Part shown: one piece after another, positions 37,609-48,050 of the stretch
How the letters are laid out: every line of letters begins with the position of its first letter
Numbering within the stretch: position 1 is the first letter of the stretch
Translations under genes and position numbers: made by a program
NCBI GenBank assembly: GCA_024401295.1
Contig: JAKSLG010000006.1
Location: forward strand, 1-64,000
Length of the DNA: 64,000 nucleotides
Reading direction: 5' to 3'
Source of the DNA: Bacteroidales bacterium
GTDB lineage: Bacteria > Bacteroidota > Bacteroidia > Bacteroidales > Marinilabiliaceae
The notes under the pieces: model-generated
Database searches by the model: none
Seen by the model: only the letters and a program-made list of their open reading frames with translations
Told to the model about the DNA's origin: nothing

Positions 37609-37640
37609 CAAAGTTAATGCATTATGGTCATATATCCAAA
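37609..37640 (-). promoter_or_regulatory. Promoter of rimP-nusA-infB
   Basis: On the minus strand TTTG (37637-37640), 20 nt, TAACTTTG (37609-37616) is a full consensus match. The leader to rimP is about 75 nt. Confidence 0.8.
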
Positions 37641-37786
37641 TTTTTTTTCACATACGCACAAATCAAGGATACATCTCACTCTCTTAAAATCTCAAAAACA
37701 TATACAATTTGTAATTTTTTATAGCTGTTTAACGTAAAAAAGTGTTAAACAGTACTTTATATAACGGAAGTAAAGTTTTCTATTCA

Positions 37787-37794
37787 TAAATTTG
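37787..37794 (+). promoter_or_regulatory. Probable -7 box for the small protein and giant gene
   Basis: TAAATTTG matches the -7 consensus. No TTG is found at the normal -33 distance. Start would be near 37800, leaving about 50 nt to the ATG at 37849 but only about 10 nt to the ATG at 37810. Confidence 0.45.
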
Positions 37795-37848
37795 AACCCT
37801 TAAAACATAATGCACATAATGGGTCAAGACCCACGAAATTACAATAAA

Positions 37849-38067
37849 ATGATTAGAAGAGAATACATATCTCCGAACGTTGATGTCATAGAAATCGATT
37901 GGCAAATCGTCTTGATGGGCGGAAGCGAAGTTCCAAACAACACCGGCCAGGAAGGCAAAGGTGATGGCGAGGAAGACGACCGTCCTCCATTCATGGGTGG
38001 AAATAAAAGCCGTGTATTTCAAAACGACCACATTTCAGACAATACGTTTAAAAACAGTCCATTTTAG
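37849..38067 (+). CDS. Small acidic protein upstream of the giant T9SS gene
   Basis: A 72-residue protein (85 if the ATG at 37810 is used). The start at 37849 is preferred because of leader length and because 'MIRREYISPNVDVIEI' resembles a common type of small Bacteroidales protein that begins with a basic residue pair, 'YI-P' and a 'V-V-E' strand. The middle is very acidic and Gly-rich ('GQEGKGDGEEDD'). No signal peptide or membrane helix is seen. Its stop is 25 nt before the giant gene, so the two are probably co-transcribed. Function is unknown; a leader-type peptide, chaperone or simple short protein are all possible. Confidence 0.55.
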   Translation: MIRREYISPNVDVIEIDWQIVLMGGSEVPNNTGQEGKGDGEEDDRPPFMGGNKSRVFQNDHISDNTFKNSPF

Positions 38068-38092
38068 TTTCTAACTTTTTCCTTTTTTTATC

Positions 38093-41000
38093 ATGAAACG
38101 ATTTTTATCAATACTGACAATATTAATCCTCACGCTCAGCTTCAGCTCTCAAGCATGGGGTCAAAGGACTTTTGTCGGAGGAAATGGCACCGATTGGAAT
38201 AATGCCCAAAATTGGAGTCCCGAAGGAGTTCCCGGCAATTGGGATGCAGTTATAATTAATGCTAACTGCGATATTCCTGGTGACTTGTTACGCGGAGAAA
38301 GTATTACGGTTAATGCTGGCGCCACATTGACAATAAATGGCAATTTATCATTAAACAATGGAAACAACACTTTGCAAGTTTCTGGAACAGTAAACGTGAC
38401 AGGTAATGTCATAGCAAATGTTTCTGTTTTAGCTGGTGGTAATCTTAATGTCGGTGGCAATATAAATTGTGGTGGCAATGGTTGGGGAAATTTTACTCTT
38501 TACGGAACGGCTGTCGTAGGTGGAGAACTGAGAGCTAATAATTTCGACGTCAATGCCAGCACTGCAGATCTAACAATAGACGCAACTAAGATAAGGGACG
38601 GAAACAACGTTGACAAATCTGGCAATTTCCAAAGTTTAATAGATGCAGGAAAGGTTCACGAGCCAGGTGGCGCTGGTGCCGGTTCTGGTGGTGATTCAGG
38701 CGACTCCGGTGATTCGGGTGACTCCGGCAATGCTGGTGGTGGTTCAGACATTGAAATACCAGAAATGGCTGAAGGTGCTACTTTCTACTTGAAGGCCAGC
38801 GATGGAGGATGGGAGAATCCTGCAATATGGTCAACAGATGGTCCTATGGGCAAAAACCTGACTGGACGCTATCCGGGTGAAGATCCTCGTTTGGCTGACA
38901 AGGTTTATGTCGTTTATGGAAATGTCGTTTATCTCAATACGAATGTCAATTTGGCTTCGCTCTACATTGGTACCAAACTCGTCATTGGTGGCGCAGATCC
39001 AGAGAACAGCAGCACTGGAACTCCCAATCCGAATGCTCGTGTCGCTGTAGCAGGTGATATTTCAGGTAACGGTACGCTTGAAATGTGCCGCATGGTCAAT
39101 GTGGGAACAAAGCCTGCAAGCCTCTCATGCAAGGGCACAGACTATTTCTATCCTTATGGCAGTTTGATCCTGACCGATGACGGTTCTGTTCCTGCGAACA
39201 TGAAATTCGGCGCCTTGACAATCAAGAATGGCAACAATCGTATCTTGGGCGATATCGAGGTGGTTCGTGACTTAAGAATTGAAAATGGAGCCACACTTAC
39301 CATTGGCAATGATATTTCAAATGCAAATGGAGTAACCGCAGCGAGTCTTTTGTCCTCGAATGGTAAACTGCCTGATGCATTCAATCAATTCCACAAAGTT
39401 ACCGTTGGTGGCGATTTGACAGTCAACGGTACATTCCGAGGTGCATCTGTCAAGAATGTATTGAACATATTGAACGATGCTGGCGTCAAGGATTGGCATG
39501 AAATTATAGTAGCCGGCAATGTAAATGTTTCCGGCATAATGAACTTTGCTGATTTCACGACAGACAATGGCGAAATCATGCAGTCATTGTCAATGAACTC
39601 GATTGACCGCAAAGGCCGTTTGAGCTTTACCGGTGGCAAGGATGCAGAGTTCAATATTTTGAACGAGGTAAAGTTGTTGGGCTTCACATGTGCAAAGAAT
39701 CCAGACGTGCGCCTTGACGTGAAACGTGTAGCCGGAAAGAAGTTCCGTTTGGCAGCATCCGTAACCTCGCCTCGTTTCGGTCATGAAGATCTGCCTATCG
39801 TCATAAAGAGTGGCGTACTTGTTCTCGGTACGGGAATAAACCTCAATGCCTGGGGCTCTGTGATGGGCACAGACGGTGTCGCAAATTACAATCCCGCAAC
39901 AGCTTCTTATGCCAGTGGCGATAGGATAAAGAGATTGCCGACAAGCTATACAGCACAGAATGCAACCGCCCCAACATCTAATGCATCCTGGGAAGAGGGC
40001 TATCGTTGCGGCCTATATATTCCTTATGGCGCCAAGTTGATTCTTGATAATGGATCATCTGTTGAGATGTCTGCAATGGGTGATACCCGTGGCCATGTCT
40101 TTCTTGAAGGCAGCCTTGAGCTCCGCACAGGAAGCAGCTTGACTTTGCCGGAGAATTCTCTCGGCGTTCTGTATGGCGATTTGACGCGTATTTCTGGTGG
40201 CGTAGCAAACTTGACAATAAATGGCGGTACACTTACGACTTCACGTATTTACGGAATGGAGAAGCAAGGCCGTCAACTTAGTTTCCTGATGGCCGATGGC
40301 AAGGTTAACTTCACTGTCACACCTTCCGAATACGACACATGGAGAGGAAACAACTATTATGGCACATACGGCCGCCCAGGTGGTTGTATTTTGTCTATGA
40401 CAACCGGAGGTTCCTTTGTCATGCAAGGCGGCACGATGCTCATTGCAAAAGATGAGCCTGGAAATTGGCAAAATAATGGTTACAAGACAATCAATCTTCT
40501 TGACCTCTACAAATGTAAAGGCTCATCAACAGGTGGTGAGATGATTATTTGCTCAATTCCATTTGTGAATGGCAAAGACTGGGGAACAGCATACGTTGGT
40601 TCAGACATCAGCTTGTATGATTTGACCATCATCGGTAATTCCGAGATAAACTTCTATGCAGACCACGATTCTAAGTCTGTCTACAGTGGTGTTCTCTACA
40701 TCAATCACAACCTGACTATCGGTTACGACCCAAATCACCTGTCTAAGGATTTATGGACAAATGGCAGGACACAGGCCCGTTTGAAGTGTCCTTCTGAACT
40801 GCATGTCGGTGGTGACATCCTTGTTAAATCGACAGGATTAGCTAGTACGACTGCAAAATATCCTATAATGTTGTCTGGAGGAAATAGTGACAACTATTTT
40901 AACGAAAAGACTTTTATTAATCTGACATTGTTTGGCTCAACCAAATCAACAATATTGGGCGATGTCGGTGTGCCATACGACAACAATAACAATCAGTGTC

Positions 41001-44000
41001 CACGTTTGCGATTTGGCGATGTAACAGTCAACAAAAACAGCAAGGATATCTATGTGAACATTGATGATGCGGGCAACTATCCATTATTTGTGATGCACGA
41101 TCTCAATGTAAAGATGGGTGTTGTAAAAACTGTCGGTTGTGATGGTTCTGCACCGCATAGCCAAAACAGTTACAAAGGTATCGTTTTCGACAACAGACCA
41201 AACAACACGACTCTTGCTAACAGCATTCAGTCTGTAAGCGTAGGTAAAAACACAGGCTCGCTTGAAGACGCGTACATAACAATCATGGGCGCACCATATA
41301 ATTATGGTGGCGGTGAAGGATATCATCAGTTCAGGTTGAAGTCCGACCTGGTATTGGGTCATTTGCATATTGCGACTAATGGTCGAATGGTAGAACTGGG
41401 TAAGTATAACCTCACGTTGAAGACCTACGACAATCCTGGTGACGCAAACATTAATAACCCTCAGAACGGCTATATTTTCATAACGGATGGCAATTATGGT
41501 GATGGTGGTTTGACACTGCCTGTAAGCGGTGCTTCGACAACGCGTTTCCACATCGGTTCGTTCAAGAATGGCGGATTTGATTTTGCGCCAGTAAATGTCA
41601 CATCAGGCACATCAACCATAAATGGTTACATGACCATTGTTCCATGTAGCGGTTATCACCCACTTATTGAAGCAGGGAAGAGAAACCAATCTGCTCCTTA
41701 TTTCTTCCGTATGTCATGGGCAGACAACAAGGGCGCAAAGGCTGCAAAAAAGACCGATTTCACATATAATTTCCATTTGCCAGTTTCTTCACCTAAAGAT
41801 GGCGGATGGACCAATGGTTACGAATTGTGGAAGGCTCCGGAAGGTTTGACATGGACACTTCTGCGCAATCATATCAATCCAGAAAACAACGATGCAAATT
41901 ATTATGAATTCCTTCCTGCGAACCTGAATCTCGGCAGTTTGACAGGTGATTTCGTAATAGGCTATGGACTTTACGAGGGTCATGGTGACATCTACTATTC
42001 GACGAAAAACGGAAAGTGGACCGATTCCGGTGTATGGACAAAGAATGTTGATGGCACACCTGATGGCAATAACTATACACCAGGACTGTTGGATATTGTT
42101 CACGTCATGAAAGGCCACACTATCACTACTGTTTCTACAACAGAACAGAAGCCTCTCATGGTTGGTCAGATTTGTTTTGATGGTGGCACGTTGAAGGTTT
42201 CCAAAGACACAAAACACAGCCAGATTGCTGAAATATTGTTGGATGACGAGCGTGATGCTACTGGAAGCGTATTGCAGTATGTCGTTGACAACAGTTTAAG
42301 TGAAGCATGGGCTGCAGACAACATATTGAACTACAACAACTATACGACCAATGTATTGAAGGCTAGCCATACCAAATTCATGGCTGCGTCGGGCGTGAAA
42401 CTGTTCTTTACAAACACAGGTTCAAACACATTCAAAATGCCTACCGTGTTTGATACATACCCTATTCTTGTACTCGATGGAAATAGTGCAAATAACCCAT
42501 TCGAATTCACGTCCAGGAATGATGTAGTTGTCAATGAACGATTGTCTATATACAAAGGTGCTGCGGTCAATGTGGCTTCTGGCAGCAATTTGGAAGTCGG
42601 TGGTGCAACTTATGTTTATGGCGGAGCATCATTAAATGTCGCAGGTACAATGAAAACTGTCGGAACATTGAGCAATCAGTATTCGGAGACGGTAAATCCA
42701 TCAAAAATTGAAGTTGCTTCAACAGGTAAGCTGATCGTTTGCGGTAATATATCTCAAAACAAGGCTCACGACGATGCCGAATTCAATGTCAAAGGAACTA
42801 TCAGTTTTGAGGAAGGTGCGAACCAGACAATCTCTGGCAAAGTCACCGGTAACCAGATCAAATTCTTCAATGGTTCATTGCTTGTCCTCAAGAAGAAAGC
42901 TGTCGAGAACACCGTTACCTTTAACAACAAGGTTACGACGGAGAATGGACTTAACACTCAATTGAAGGTTGATTTAACCCGTGGTACATTAAACTTCGCA
43001 GAAGGAACAACGGAGTTGAATATTGGAGACAGCAAGCGTAAATATATTTACATTCCAAAAGACGTTACTTTGGCCGCGAATAATGGCGCAAAGCTTTATT
43101 TGAACGGTGCGAAGGATAGTGAGAATCACTTGAGCCTTGAACTCGAAGGTACTATCAAAGTGGACAAGGGTACCGAAGACAACAAGTCGGTTATCATGAC
43201 CAACAACATGATGACGTACTCAAATGGTGGTTTGTCAACGATTATCGTGGGTGCCAACTCATTATTCGAGGCTGGCCAGATTGCACCAAGCAACAGTTCG
43301 TATGCTATATTGAATATGAAACTTTCCAGTGAGACTTCTACAGTTCAACTCGGTCATGAAAGTTATCCATATGGCGTAAGTGCAGACAATCATGATTTGT
43401 TTGACTCTAACTACGGCTCATTCCATGTTTTGGATGGCAAGATAGAGATGGCAGATGGATCACGCGTTGTTGTCAAGAGAGTATGCGCTTCAGATAAACC
43501 TACAATCAGATACTATGCAAGGACATCTTCTCTTGAAAGTGGAAGTGCATTTGTTCTTGATTGTGCACAAGGTAATTATCCAAGCCAAGGTGTTACGATT
43601 TACACAGAATCTGAATTGCAAGGCCTTACAATCGGCAACGATGTCAAGGCTACCATCAGCGATAAGCAAAGCGTAGTAAAACCTTTGGTTATTAATTCGA
43701 AGTTGACAATTGGCGAGAATGCAGAACTTGTCGCAAATGGCCACGACGTCGTAATGAATGGTGATGGTGAAATCAATGGCGCTTATACACCTGGAGATAA
43801 TACGACAACATTCTCTGGCACAGAAAAACAGACGTTTGTCGGATCTTCCCGTTTTGACCTATATAATATGGTAGTGAATGCTGAAGAGATCGATATGATG
43901 CTTGATGGTGTTCACGTTTCAAACAACCTGCTCATTGAAGGCGGTGAATTAAGAAAAGGCGGTAACGGTGAAATTGACTTCGTTGGTAAAACAGCAACTA

Positions 44001-47000
44001 TAAAGGCCAATGCTTCAATAACGGGAAATGGATTGAAGATGGATGGAGCTACGGCTCAAAACCTCAGCAGCGAAGGTACAATAAGCATACTTGACGTTGA
44101 CAACAGATATGGTGTTGAAATTCCTGGCACAATGTCTTCTCCTACAGTCATTACAGACAGACTTGTTTTGACAGACGGTGCATTCGATATCGGCGTCAAC
44201 TCACTTGTATTGAGTGAGAATGCATCTGTTGAAGATGGCTCTGGCTTAGGATTTAACAAAAATCATGGAAACAGAATTGTAACAAGCCTTTTGTTGACTG
44301 ATGGCGGCGTTACTAAACGCGTTTCCAATGGCATGACGCTTAGCAATTTCGTATTGCCAATCGGTGGAGAAGATAAATATCTTCCAATGACAATAGATGG
44401 TTCTATTGTCGCTTACAAAGGTTTGATACAGAATGGTGACGACGATGATATCGTTCCTGGCGACGCAGAAGAGGCTGTCGATTCAAGATTTACAGTCGTT
44501 CCAGTCGGCAGAGCTTATTCATCGGTTAGCAATAGTGATGATATTGATCATGTTCTGAATGATTATTGGCAGATAAACTCTACAAGCATTACAAGCCTCA
44601 ATGGTACAATCTCATTTGAGGCGCCAAAAGCAGATGCCAAGGGATACGGAGATGCATGTGATGGCGGGTACAAAACCGCATTCTTGCATGTAGATGCCGA
44701 TAATTGGGCTATTGGTGATGGCGTTCAAGATGGTGATCCAATAAAGTTCACATATTCAATGTCAACAGACGTCGCTGGAACATATTTGGCTGGATGTTCA
44801 CCTCATTTGCCACATGCAATTTCCGCTTATATTAATACGAAGACAGGAAATTGGGATGCTAAAATATGGAGCGAATACGATCCTGTAACAAAAGCGCCAA
44901 GAGAAGGCGCAGCTTTGGTTTATTTGCCAACTGACGAGGAAGTTCGTGTTTATATCAAGGAGAAATCAACTGTCACAATCTCAGACCATGATAAAAACAC
45001 ATTGAGTCTTGAGATTCAATCTGGTGCAACATTGAAACTTGGCGAAACATTTAATCATACTTTCCATAAGGTTTCTGGTACTGGCACTATGCAACTTGAG
45101 ACTTCGAACTTGCCGGATGCAAACTATGATCTATTCTTCAGCACTGCCGGTGGTACATTGGAATACACAGGTTCAAATGCTATCACGGTGTTGTCAGGTA
45201 CAAATATGCAGTTTAATAATGTCCGCCTGACAGGTACCGGAAAGAAGACTATTCGCCAGGGAACTTCTATGGTTATAAACGGTCATTTATACATTGGTAC
45301 CAATTCTGCTGGCAATGTAGGACCAGAAGTCGTACTGAATAAAGATGCAGGTGAAGTTCATTTGAAAAAATATCTTTACATGTATAGTGGAAAGGTATCG
45401 GGTGATGGCTCATTCATATTTAGTGGCACAGCACTGCAGTATATCACGTCTGGAAGCAAAGTCAAGGATGATCTCAAGACTATAGAATTGGCGGGCATTG
45501 AGATTGACAATGCAAAAGGACTTGCTTCTGGCAATACCAATTTGGGCAGTGATGTTGATATTAGAGTTACATCACTTACGCTCACACGAGGCAAGTTTAC
45601 AATGACAAAGGCAGGTCACCGTGTTACCGTTGTCAACGACGACACTCACGCAATTGTTGGAGGAAGTTCTACAAGTTATGTAAACGGACTTTTGTGTAGA
45701 ACAATGCGTGGTGGTTATGACTATATATTCACCGTTGGCGCAAGTAGATATGGTTATGCTAAATTAAAGCCTACTACAGATGGTGTCTGGGGCGTTAAGT
45801 ATTATTCAACAAAAACTCCACTCATTGGATCAGATGAGGTGGCCTGGAGTAACCTTGGCGATGAATATTGGGCAGTTTCTAATGAAACTGACAATGCTTC
45901 GGCTGCTGTTCAAGTAACAATGTCATGGACAAAGAAGAGTGCAAAGAAGGGTACAGATATTAACTATAGCACATTCTTCTTTGATGAACCAAATGACAAA
46001 TGGTCGCCAGACAGATATGAGGTTAATGAAGGAAATACTACTGCGGGATATGCAAGTACAGTTCATTCTCACAATGCAGGCAAGGCAGTAGATGAAGGCT
46101 GGACATACTTCGCTCATGGTAGTGTAAAACCTAAAGGCGATGTCATTTGGACTGGTAAGGAAAGTCAGTATTGGTATGTTCCAAACAACTGGGAAGGTGG
46201 ATGCATCCCAGGTCCTGATGATGTAGTTGTTATTCCTGCTTCTGCTAAAAACAGTCCTATAGTTAGCAAGAGCCTCAAAACAACAGCACTTGCCAAGGAC
46301 CTTTACATCGATACAAATGGAAAGCGAACAGTTACAATCAATGATGGTTTGGCATTGTATGTTGCTAACAATTTGTATGTAAGCAATCTTGACAGAACTG
46401 CTGTCATTATACTTCATAAGCATGACAACATGGCGTCATTCCGTGTCGATGGCGAAATGCGCAAGGGTGCTTACAATGAAAATGGCGATGGTCCGATACT
46501 CAACGATGACGGCGACGAAACAGGTGATGGACATGTAATCGTTGATGTGCGCAAGACATTGATTACAGGTATCACTTATTACACTGGTACTGCGACAAAA
46601 GAAGGTACATATCAGGAACAGAAAGGCAGTTCAAAGACAAGCCTCGTCCGTCTTAATCAAGGCAGCTATAAGGATGATGACATTGCAATCTATAGCCCTA
46701 TTGATGAAAGCTGGACTAATGCTCCGTCACTTGCCAATAGATTTGGTCTCGGTGCAACATTGTACCTTTACTGGGTTGACCGTGCAGAGACTCGTACCGT
46801 AAGTCAGGTTGGCGAGATTTATCCTGCGACAAGAGATTATACCGCTGAACTTAAGATGAATGGCACGGATAATACTCGCGGCTGGAATTTGTTGTCAAAC
46901 CCATATCAGTTCGCATTCCCTATCACTGATGGTGATCAGTTCGTTAAGGAAGACATTGACTTTGTGGTATTCCGCCACATGAATATGGACACATTCGAAT

Positions 47001-47926
47001 ATGAGAATGCAACATATAGCTTCAGTACTGGAGTTTCTTTGCCATATGGTCCAAAACTTGACAAGGAGCTATATATGGCGCCTCAGCAGGCTTTCTGGGT
47101 TAAAGCGACGAAGCCAGGACAGACGTTCACATTCAAGCCGGAATTTGTAGCCAAAGGTTCGCAGACGATGAGAGAGACAAAACTCAAGAGCAGCGTTGCT
47201 ATCGATGATGATGTCCTCTATTTATCACTCGGCAGCAATAATTCGACCGCAGATCATACGGCTTTGGTATTCCGTGATGGCGATATGTATTCGGACAATG
47301 CCGATGCAAGCAAGAAACTTGATGCTAATAACAGGAATCAAATTGCCTTGGTAAGAAGCGAAGATCTTGCGTCAATTGCTAAATATCCTAACACATCAAA
47401 CATTGAGGATGGCGAAGTTATTCCGTTGGCAGTTCAAGTTGCTCAAGGTGCTGAAACAGGCATTATTGAAGTTTTGAATCTTGACGATTTTGAATTAGAA
47501 ACAGAGTTGTATCTTCACGATTACATGACAGATGACGTGATTGATTTGCGTGAGACAAATGGCAAATATGAATTCGTTTCATACGAGTCTGGTCGAATTG
47601 TCAGCGATCGATTTGCATTGTCTGTTGTCGGCAATAAGGTCGTAGAATCCGATCCTCAGGATGAGGATGCTACAGATTTCGTAGGAAATGATGATAGTCG
47701 CCGAATCGTTATAGGTGAGCTTGGTGACGATATCATTGTCCGCATAGAGTCTAGCGACATTGCAGCCGGAAGCGTTGCTCGTGTATATGACATGATGGGA
47801 CGTCTTCTTGTTCAGACGGATATCACAAAGCCTGTGACACGTATCCCTATGGCTGAGACAAAGGGCATCTATCTTGTTGAGGCTGTTAGTGGCGATTTGT
47901 CGGCAAAGACAAAGGTTAGAAAATAA
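38093..47926 (+). CDS. Giant secreted surface protein with T9SS sorting domain (3,277 aa)
   Basis: The signal peptide (1-23, 'SQAWGQ') is followed by a very long region of beta-strand repeats ('GGNLNVGGNINCGG', 'VTVNKNSKD', 'GDLTVNGTF') that suggests a beta-helix fibre. A flexible linker of repeated Gly-Asp-Ser is at about 200-215. At least five modules of the form 'G-W----W', then Pro and 'D-V-I', occur near residues 30, 238, 1307, 2252 and 2685 and may mark the start of each domain, similar to G8-like repeats. The last 80 residues ('ARVYDMMGRLLVQ', 'KGIYLVEAVSG') are a type A T9SS sorting domain. Probably an adhesin or surface fibre; no catalytic domain is recognised. Codon use looks ordinary for the window. 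Confidence 0.85.
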   Translation: MKRFLSILTILILTLSFSSQAWGQRTFVGGNGTDWNNAQNWSPEGVPGNWDAVIINANCDIPGDLLRGESITVNAGATLTINGNLSLNNGNNTLQVSGTVNVTGNVIANVSVLAGGNLNVGGNINCGGNGWGNFTLYGTAVVGGELRANNFDVNASTADLTIDATKIRDGNNVDKSGNFQSLIDAGKVHEPGGAGAGSGGDSGDSGDSGDSGNAGGGSDIEIPEMAEGATFYLKASDGGWENPAIWSTDGPMGKNLTGRYPGEDPRLADKVYVVYGNVVYLNTNVNLASLYIGTKLVIGGADPENSSTGTPNPNARVAVAGDISGNGTLEMCRMVNVGTKPASLSCKGTDYFYPYGSLILTDDGSVPANMKFGALTIKNGNNRILGDIEVVRDLRIENGATLTIGNDISNANGVTAASLLSSNGKLPDAFNQFHKVTVGGDLTVNGTFRGASVKNVLNILNDAGVKDWHEIIVAGNVNVSGIMNFADFTTDNGEIMQSLSMNSIDRKGRLSFTGGKDAEFNILNEVKLLGFTCAKNPDVRLDVKRVAGKKFRLAASVTSPRFGHEDLPIVIKSGVLVLGTGINLNAWGSVMGTDGVANYNPATASYASGDRIKRLPTSYTAQNATAPTSNASWEEGYRCGLYIPYGAKLILDNGSSVEMSAMGDTRGHVFLEGSLELRTGSSLTLPENSLGVLYGDLTRISGGVANLTINGGTLTTSRIYGMEKQGRQLSFLMADGKVNFTVTPSEYDTWRGNNYYGTYGRPGGCILSMTTGGSFVMQGGTMLIAKDEPGNWQNNGYKTINLLDLYKCKGSSTGGEMIICSIPFVNGKDWGTAYVGSDISLYDLTIIGNSEINFYADHDSKSVYSGVLYINHNLTIGYDPNHLSKDLWTNGRTQARLKCPSELHVGGDILVKSTGLASTTAKYPIMLSGGNSDNYFNEKTFINLTLFGSTKSTILGDVGVPYDNNNNQCPRLRFGDVTVNKNSKDIYVNIDDAGNYPLFVMHDLNVKMGVVKTVGCDGSAPHSQNSYKGIVFDNRPNNTTLANSIQSVSVGKNTGSLEDAYITIMGAPYNYGGGEGYHQFRLKSDLVLGHLHIATNGRMVELGKYNLTLKTYDNPGDANINNPQNGYIFITDGNYGDGGLTLPVSGASTTRFHIGSFKNGGFDFAPVNVTSGTSTINGYMTIVPCSGYHPLIEAGKRNQSAPYFFRMSWADNKGAKAAKKTDFTYNFHLPVSSPKDGGWTNGYELWKAPEGLTWTLLRNHINPENNDANYYEFLPANLNLGSLTGDFVIGYGLYEGHGDIYYSTKNGKWTDSGVWTKNVDGTPDGNNYTPGLLDIVHVMKGHTITTVSTTEQKPLMVGQICFDGGTLKVSKDTKHSQIAEILLDDERDATGSVLQYVVDNSLSEAWAADNILNYNNYTTNVLKASHTKFMAASGVKLFFTNTGSNTFKMPTVFDTYPILVLDGNSANNPFEFTSRNDVVVNERLSIYKGAAVNVASGSNLEVGGATYVYGGASLNVAGTMKTVGTLSNQYSETVNPSKIEVASTGKLIVCGNISQNKAHDDAEFNVKGTISFEEGANQTISGKVTGNQIKFFNGSLLVLKKKAVENTVTFNNKVTTENGLNTQLKVDLTRGTLNFAEGTTELNIGDSKRKYIYIPKDVTLAANNGAKLYLNGAKDSENHLSLELEGTIKVDKGTEDNKSVIMTNNMMTYSNGGLSTIIVGANSLFEAGQIAPSNSSYAILNMKLSSETSTVQLGHESYPYGVSADNHDLFDSNYGSFHVLDGKIEMADGSRVVVKRVCASDKPTIRYYARTSSLESGSAFVLDCAQGNYPSQGVTIYTESELQGLTIGNDVKATISDKQSVVKPLVINSKLTIGENAELVANGHDVVMNGDGEINGAYTPGDNTTTFSGTEKQTFVGSSRFDLYNMVVNAEEIDMMLDGVHVSNNLLIEGGELRKGGNGEIDFVGKTATIKANASITGNGLKMDGATAQNLSSEGTISILDVDNRYGVEIPGTMSSPTVITDRLVLTDGAFDIGVNSLVLSENASVEDGSGLGFNKNHGNRIVTSLLLTDGGVTKRVSNGMTLSNFVLPIGGEDKYLPMTIDGSIVAYKGLIQNGDDDDIVPGDAEEAVDSRFTVVPVGRAYSSVSNSDDIDHVLNDYWQINSTSITSLNGTISFEAPKADAKGYGDACDGGYKTAFLHVDADNWAIGDGVQDGDPIKFTYSMSTDVAGTYLAGCSPHLPHAISAYINTKTGNWDAKIWSEYDPVTKAPREGAALVYLPTDEEVRVYIKEKSTVTISDHDKNTLSLEIQSGATLKLGETFNHTFHKVSGTGTMQLETSNLPDANYDLFFSTAGGTLEYTGSNAITVLSGTNMQFNNVRLTGTGKKTIRQGTSMVINGHLYIGTNSAGNVGPEVVLNKDAGEVHLKKYLYMYSGKVSGDGSFIFSGTALQYITSGSKVKDDLKTIELAGIEIDNAKGLASGNTNLGSDVDIRVTSLTLTRGKFTMTKAGHRVTVVNDDTHAIVGGSSTSYVNGLLCRTMRGGYDYIFTVGASRYGYAKLKPTTDGVWGVKYYSTKTPLIGSDEVAWSNLGDEYWAVSNETDNASAAVQVTMSWTKKSAKKGTDINYSTFFFDEPNDKWSPDRYEVNEGNTTAGYASTVHSHNAGKAVDEGWTYFAHGSVKPKGDVIWTGKESQYWYVPNNWEGGCIPGPDDVVVIPASAKNSPIVSKSLKTTALAKDLYIDTNGKRTVTINDGLALYVANNLYVSNLDRTAVIILHKHDNMASFRVDGEMRKGAYNENGDGPILNDDGDETGDGHVIVDVRKTLITGITYYTGTATKEGTYQEQKGSSKTSLVRLNQGSYKDDDIAIYSPIDESWTNAPSLANRFGLGATLYLYWVDRAETRTVSQVGEIYPATRDYTAELKMNGTDNTRGWNLLSNPYQFAFPITDGDQFVKEDIDFVVFRHMNMDTFEYENATYSFSTGVSLPYGPKLDKELYMAPQQAFWVKATKPGQTFTFKPEFVAKGSQTMRETKLKSSVAIDDDVLYLSLGSNNSTADHTALVFRDGDMYSDNADASKKLDANNRNQIALVRSEDLASIAKYPNTSNIEDGEVIPLAVQVAQGAETGIIEVLNLDDFELETELYLHDYMTDDVIDLRETNGKYEFVSYESGRIVSDRFALSVVGNKVVESDPQDEDATDFVGNDDSRRIVIGELGDDIIVRIESSDIAAGSVARVYDMMGRLLVQTDITKPVTRIPMAETKGIYLVEAVSGDLSAKTKVRK

Positions 47927-47949
47927 TTCTACTAAATAATAGAAATGAT

Positions 47950-47982
47950 GAGGGTATGTCATTGCGACATACCCTCTTTTTT
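47950..47982 (+). terminator. Terminator after the giant gene
   Basis: GAGGGTATGTC pairs perfectly with GACATACCCTC (11 bp) around ATTGC, followed by TTTTTTA. Confidence 0.92.
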
Positions 47983-48029
47983 ATTTTAAGACCACAATTT
48001 CCTACAGCAATACGACTTTTAAAGCGACT

Positions 48030-48050
48030 AAAAAGCTCTTAGCAGCTTTT
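48030..48050 (-). terminator. Hairpin after the SpoIIE phosphatase gene
   Basis: On the minus strand AAAAGCT and AGCTTTT pair around a 6-nt loop and run into a T-run. It lies about 165 nt after the phosphatase stop, with no other gene between. Confidence 0.5.

Noticed and set aside
37528-37611. An N-terminal extension of rimP by 28 codons
   Set aside because: The extension would be encoded by the leader hairpin, and its first part overlaps the promoter -7 box. RimP homologues start at the internal Met (37527).
38690-38740. Short tandem DNA repeat as a possible CRISPR or phase-variation tract
   Set aside because: It is an in-frame Gly-Asp-Ser linker inside the giant protein, with 9-nt units. 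There are no spacers, and length changes by one unit would keep the frame.
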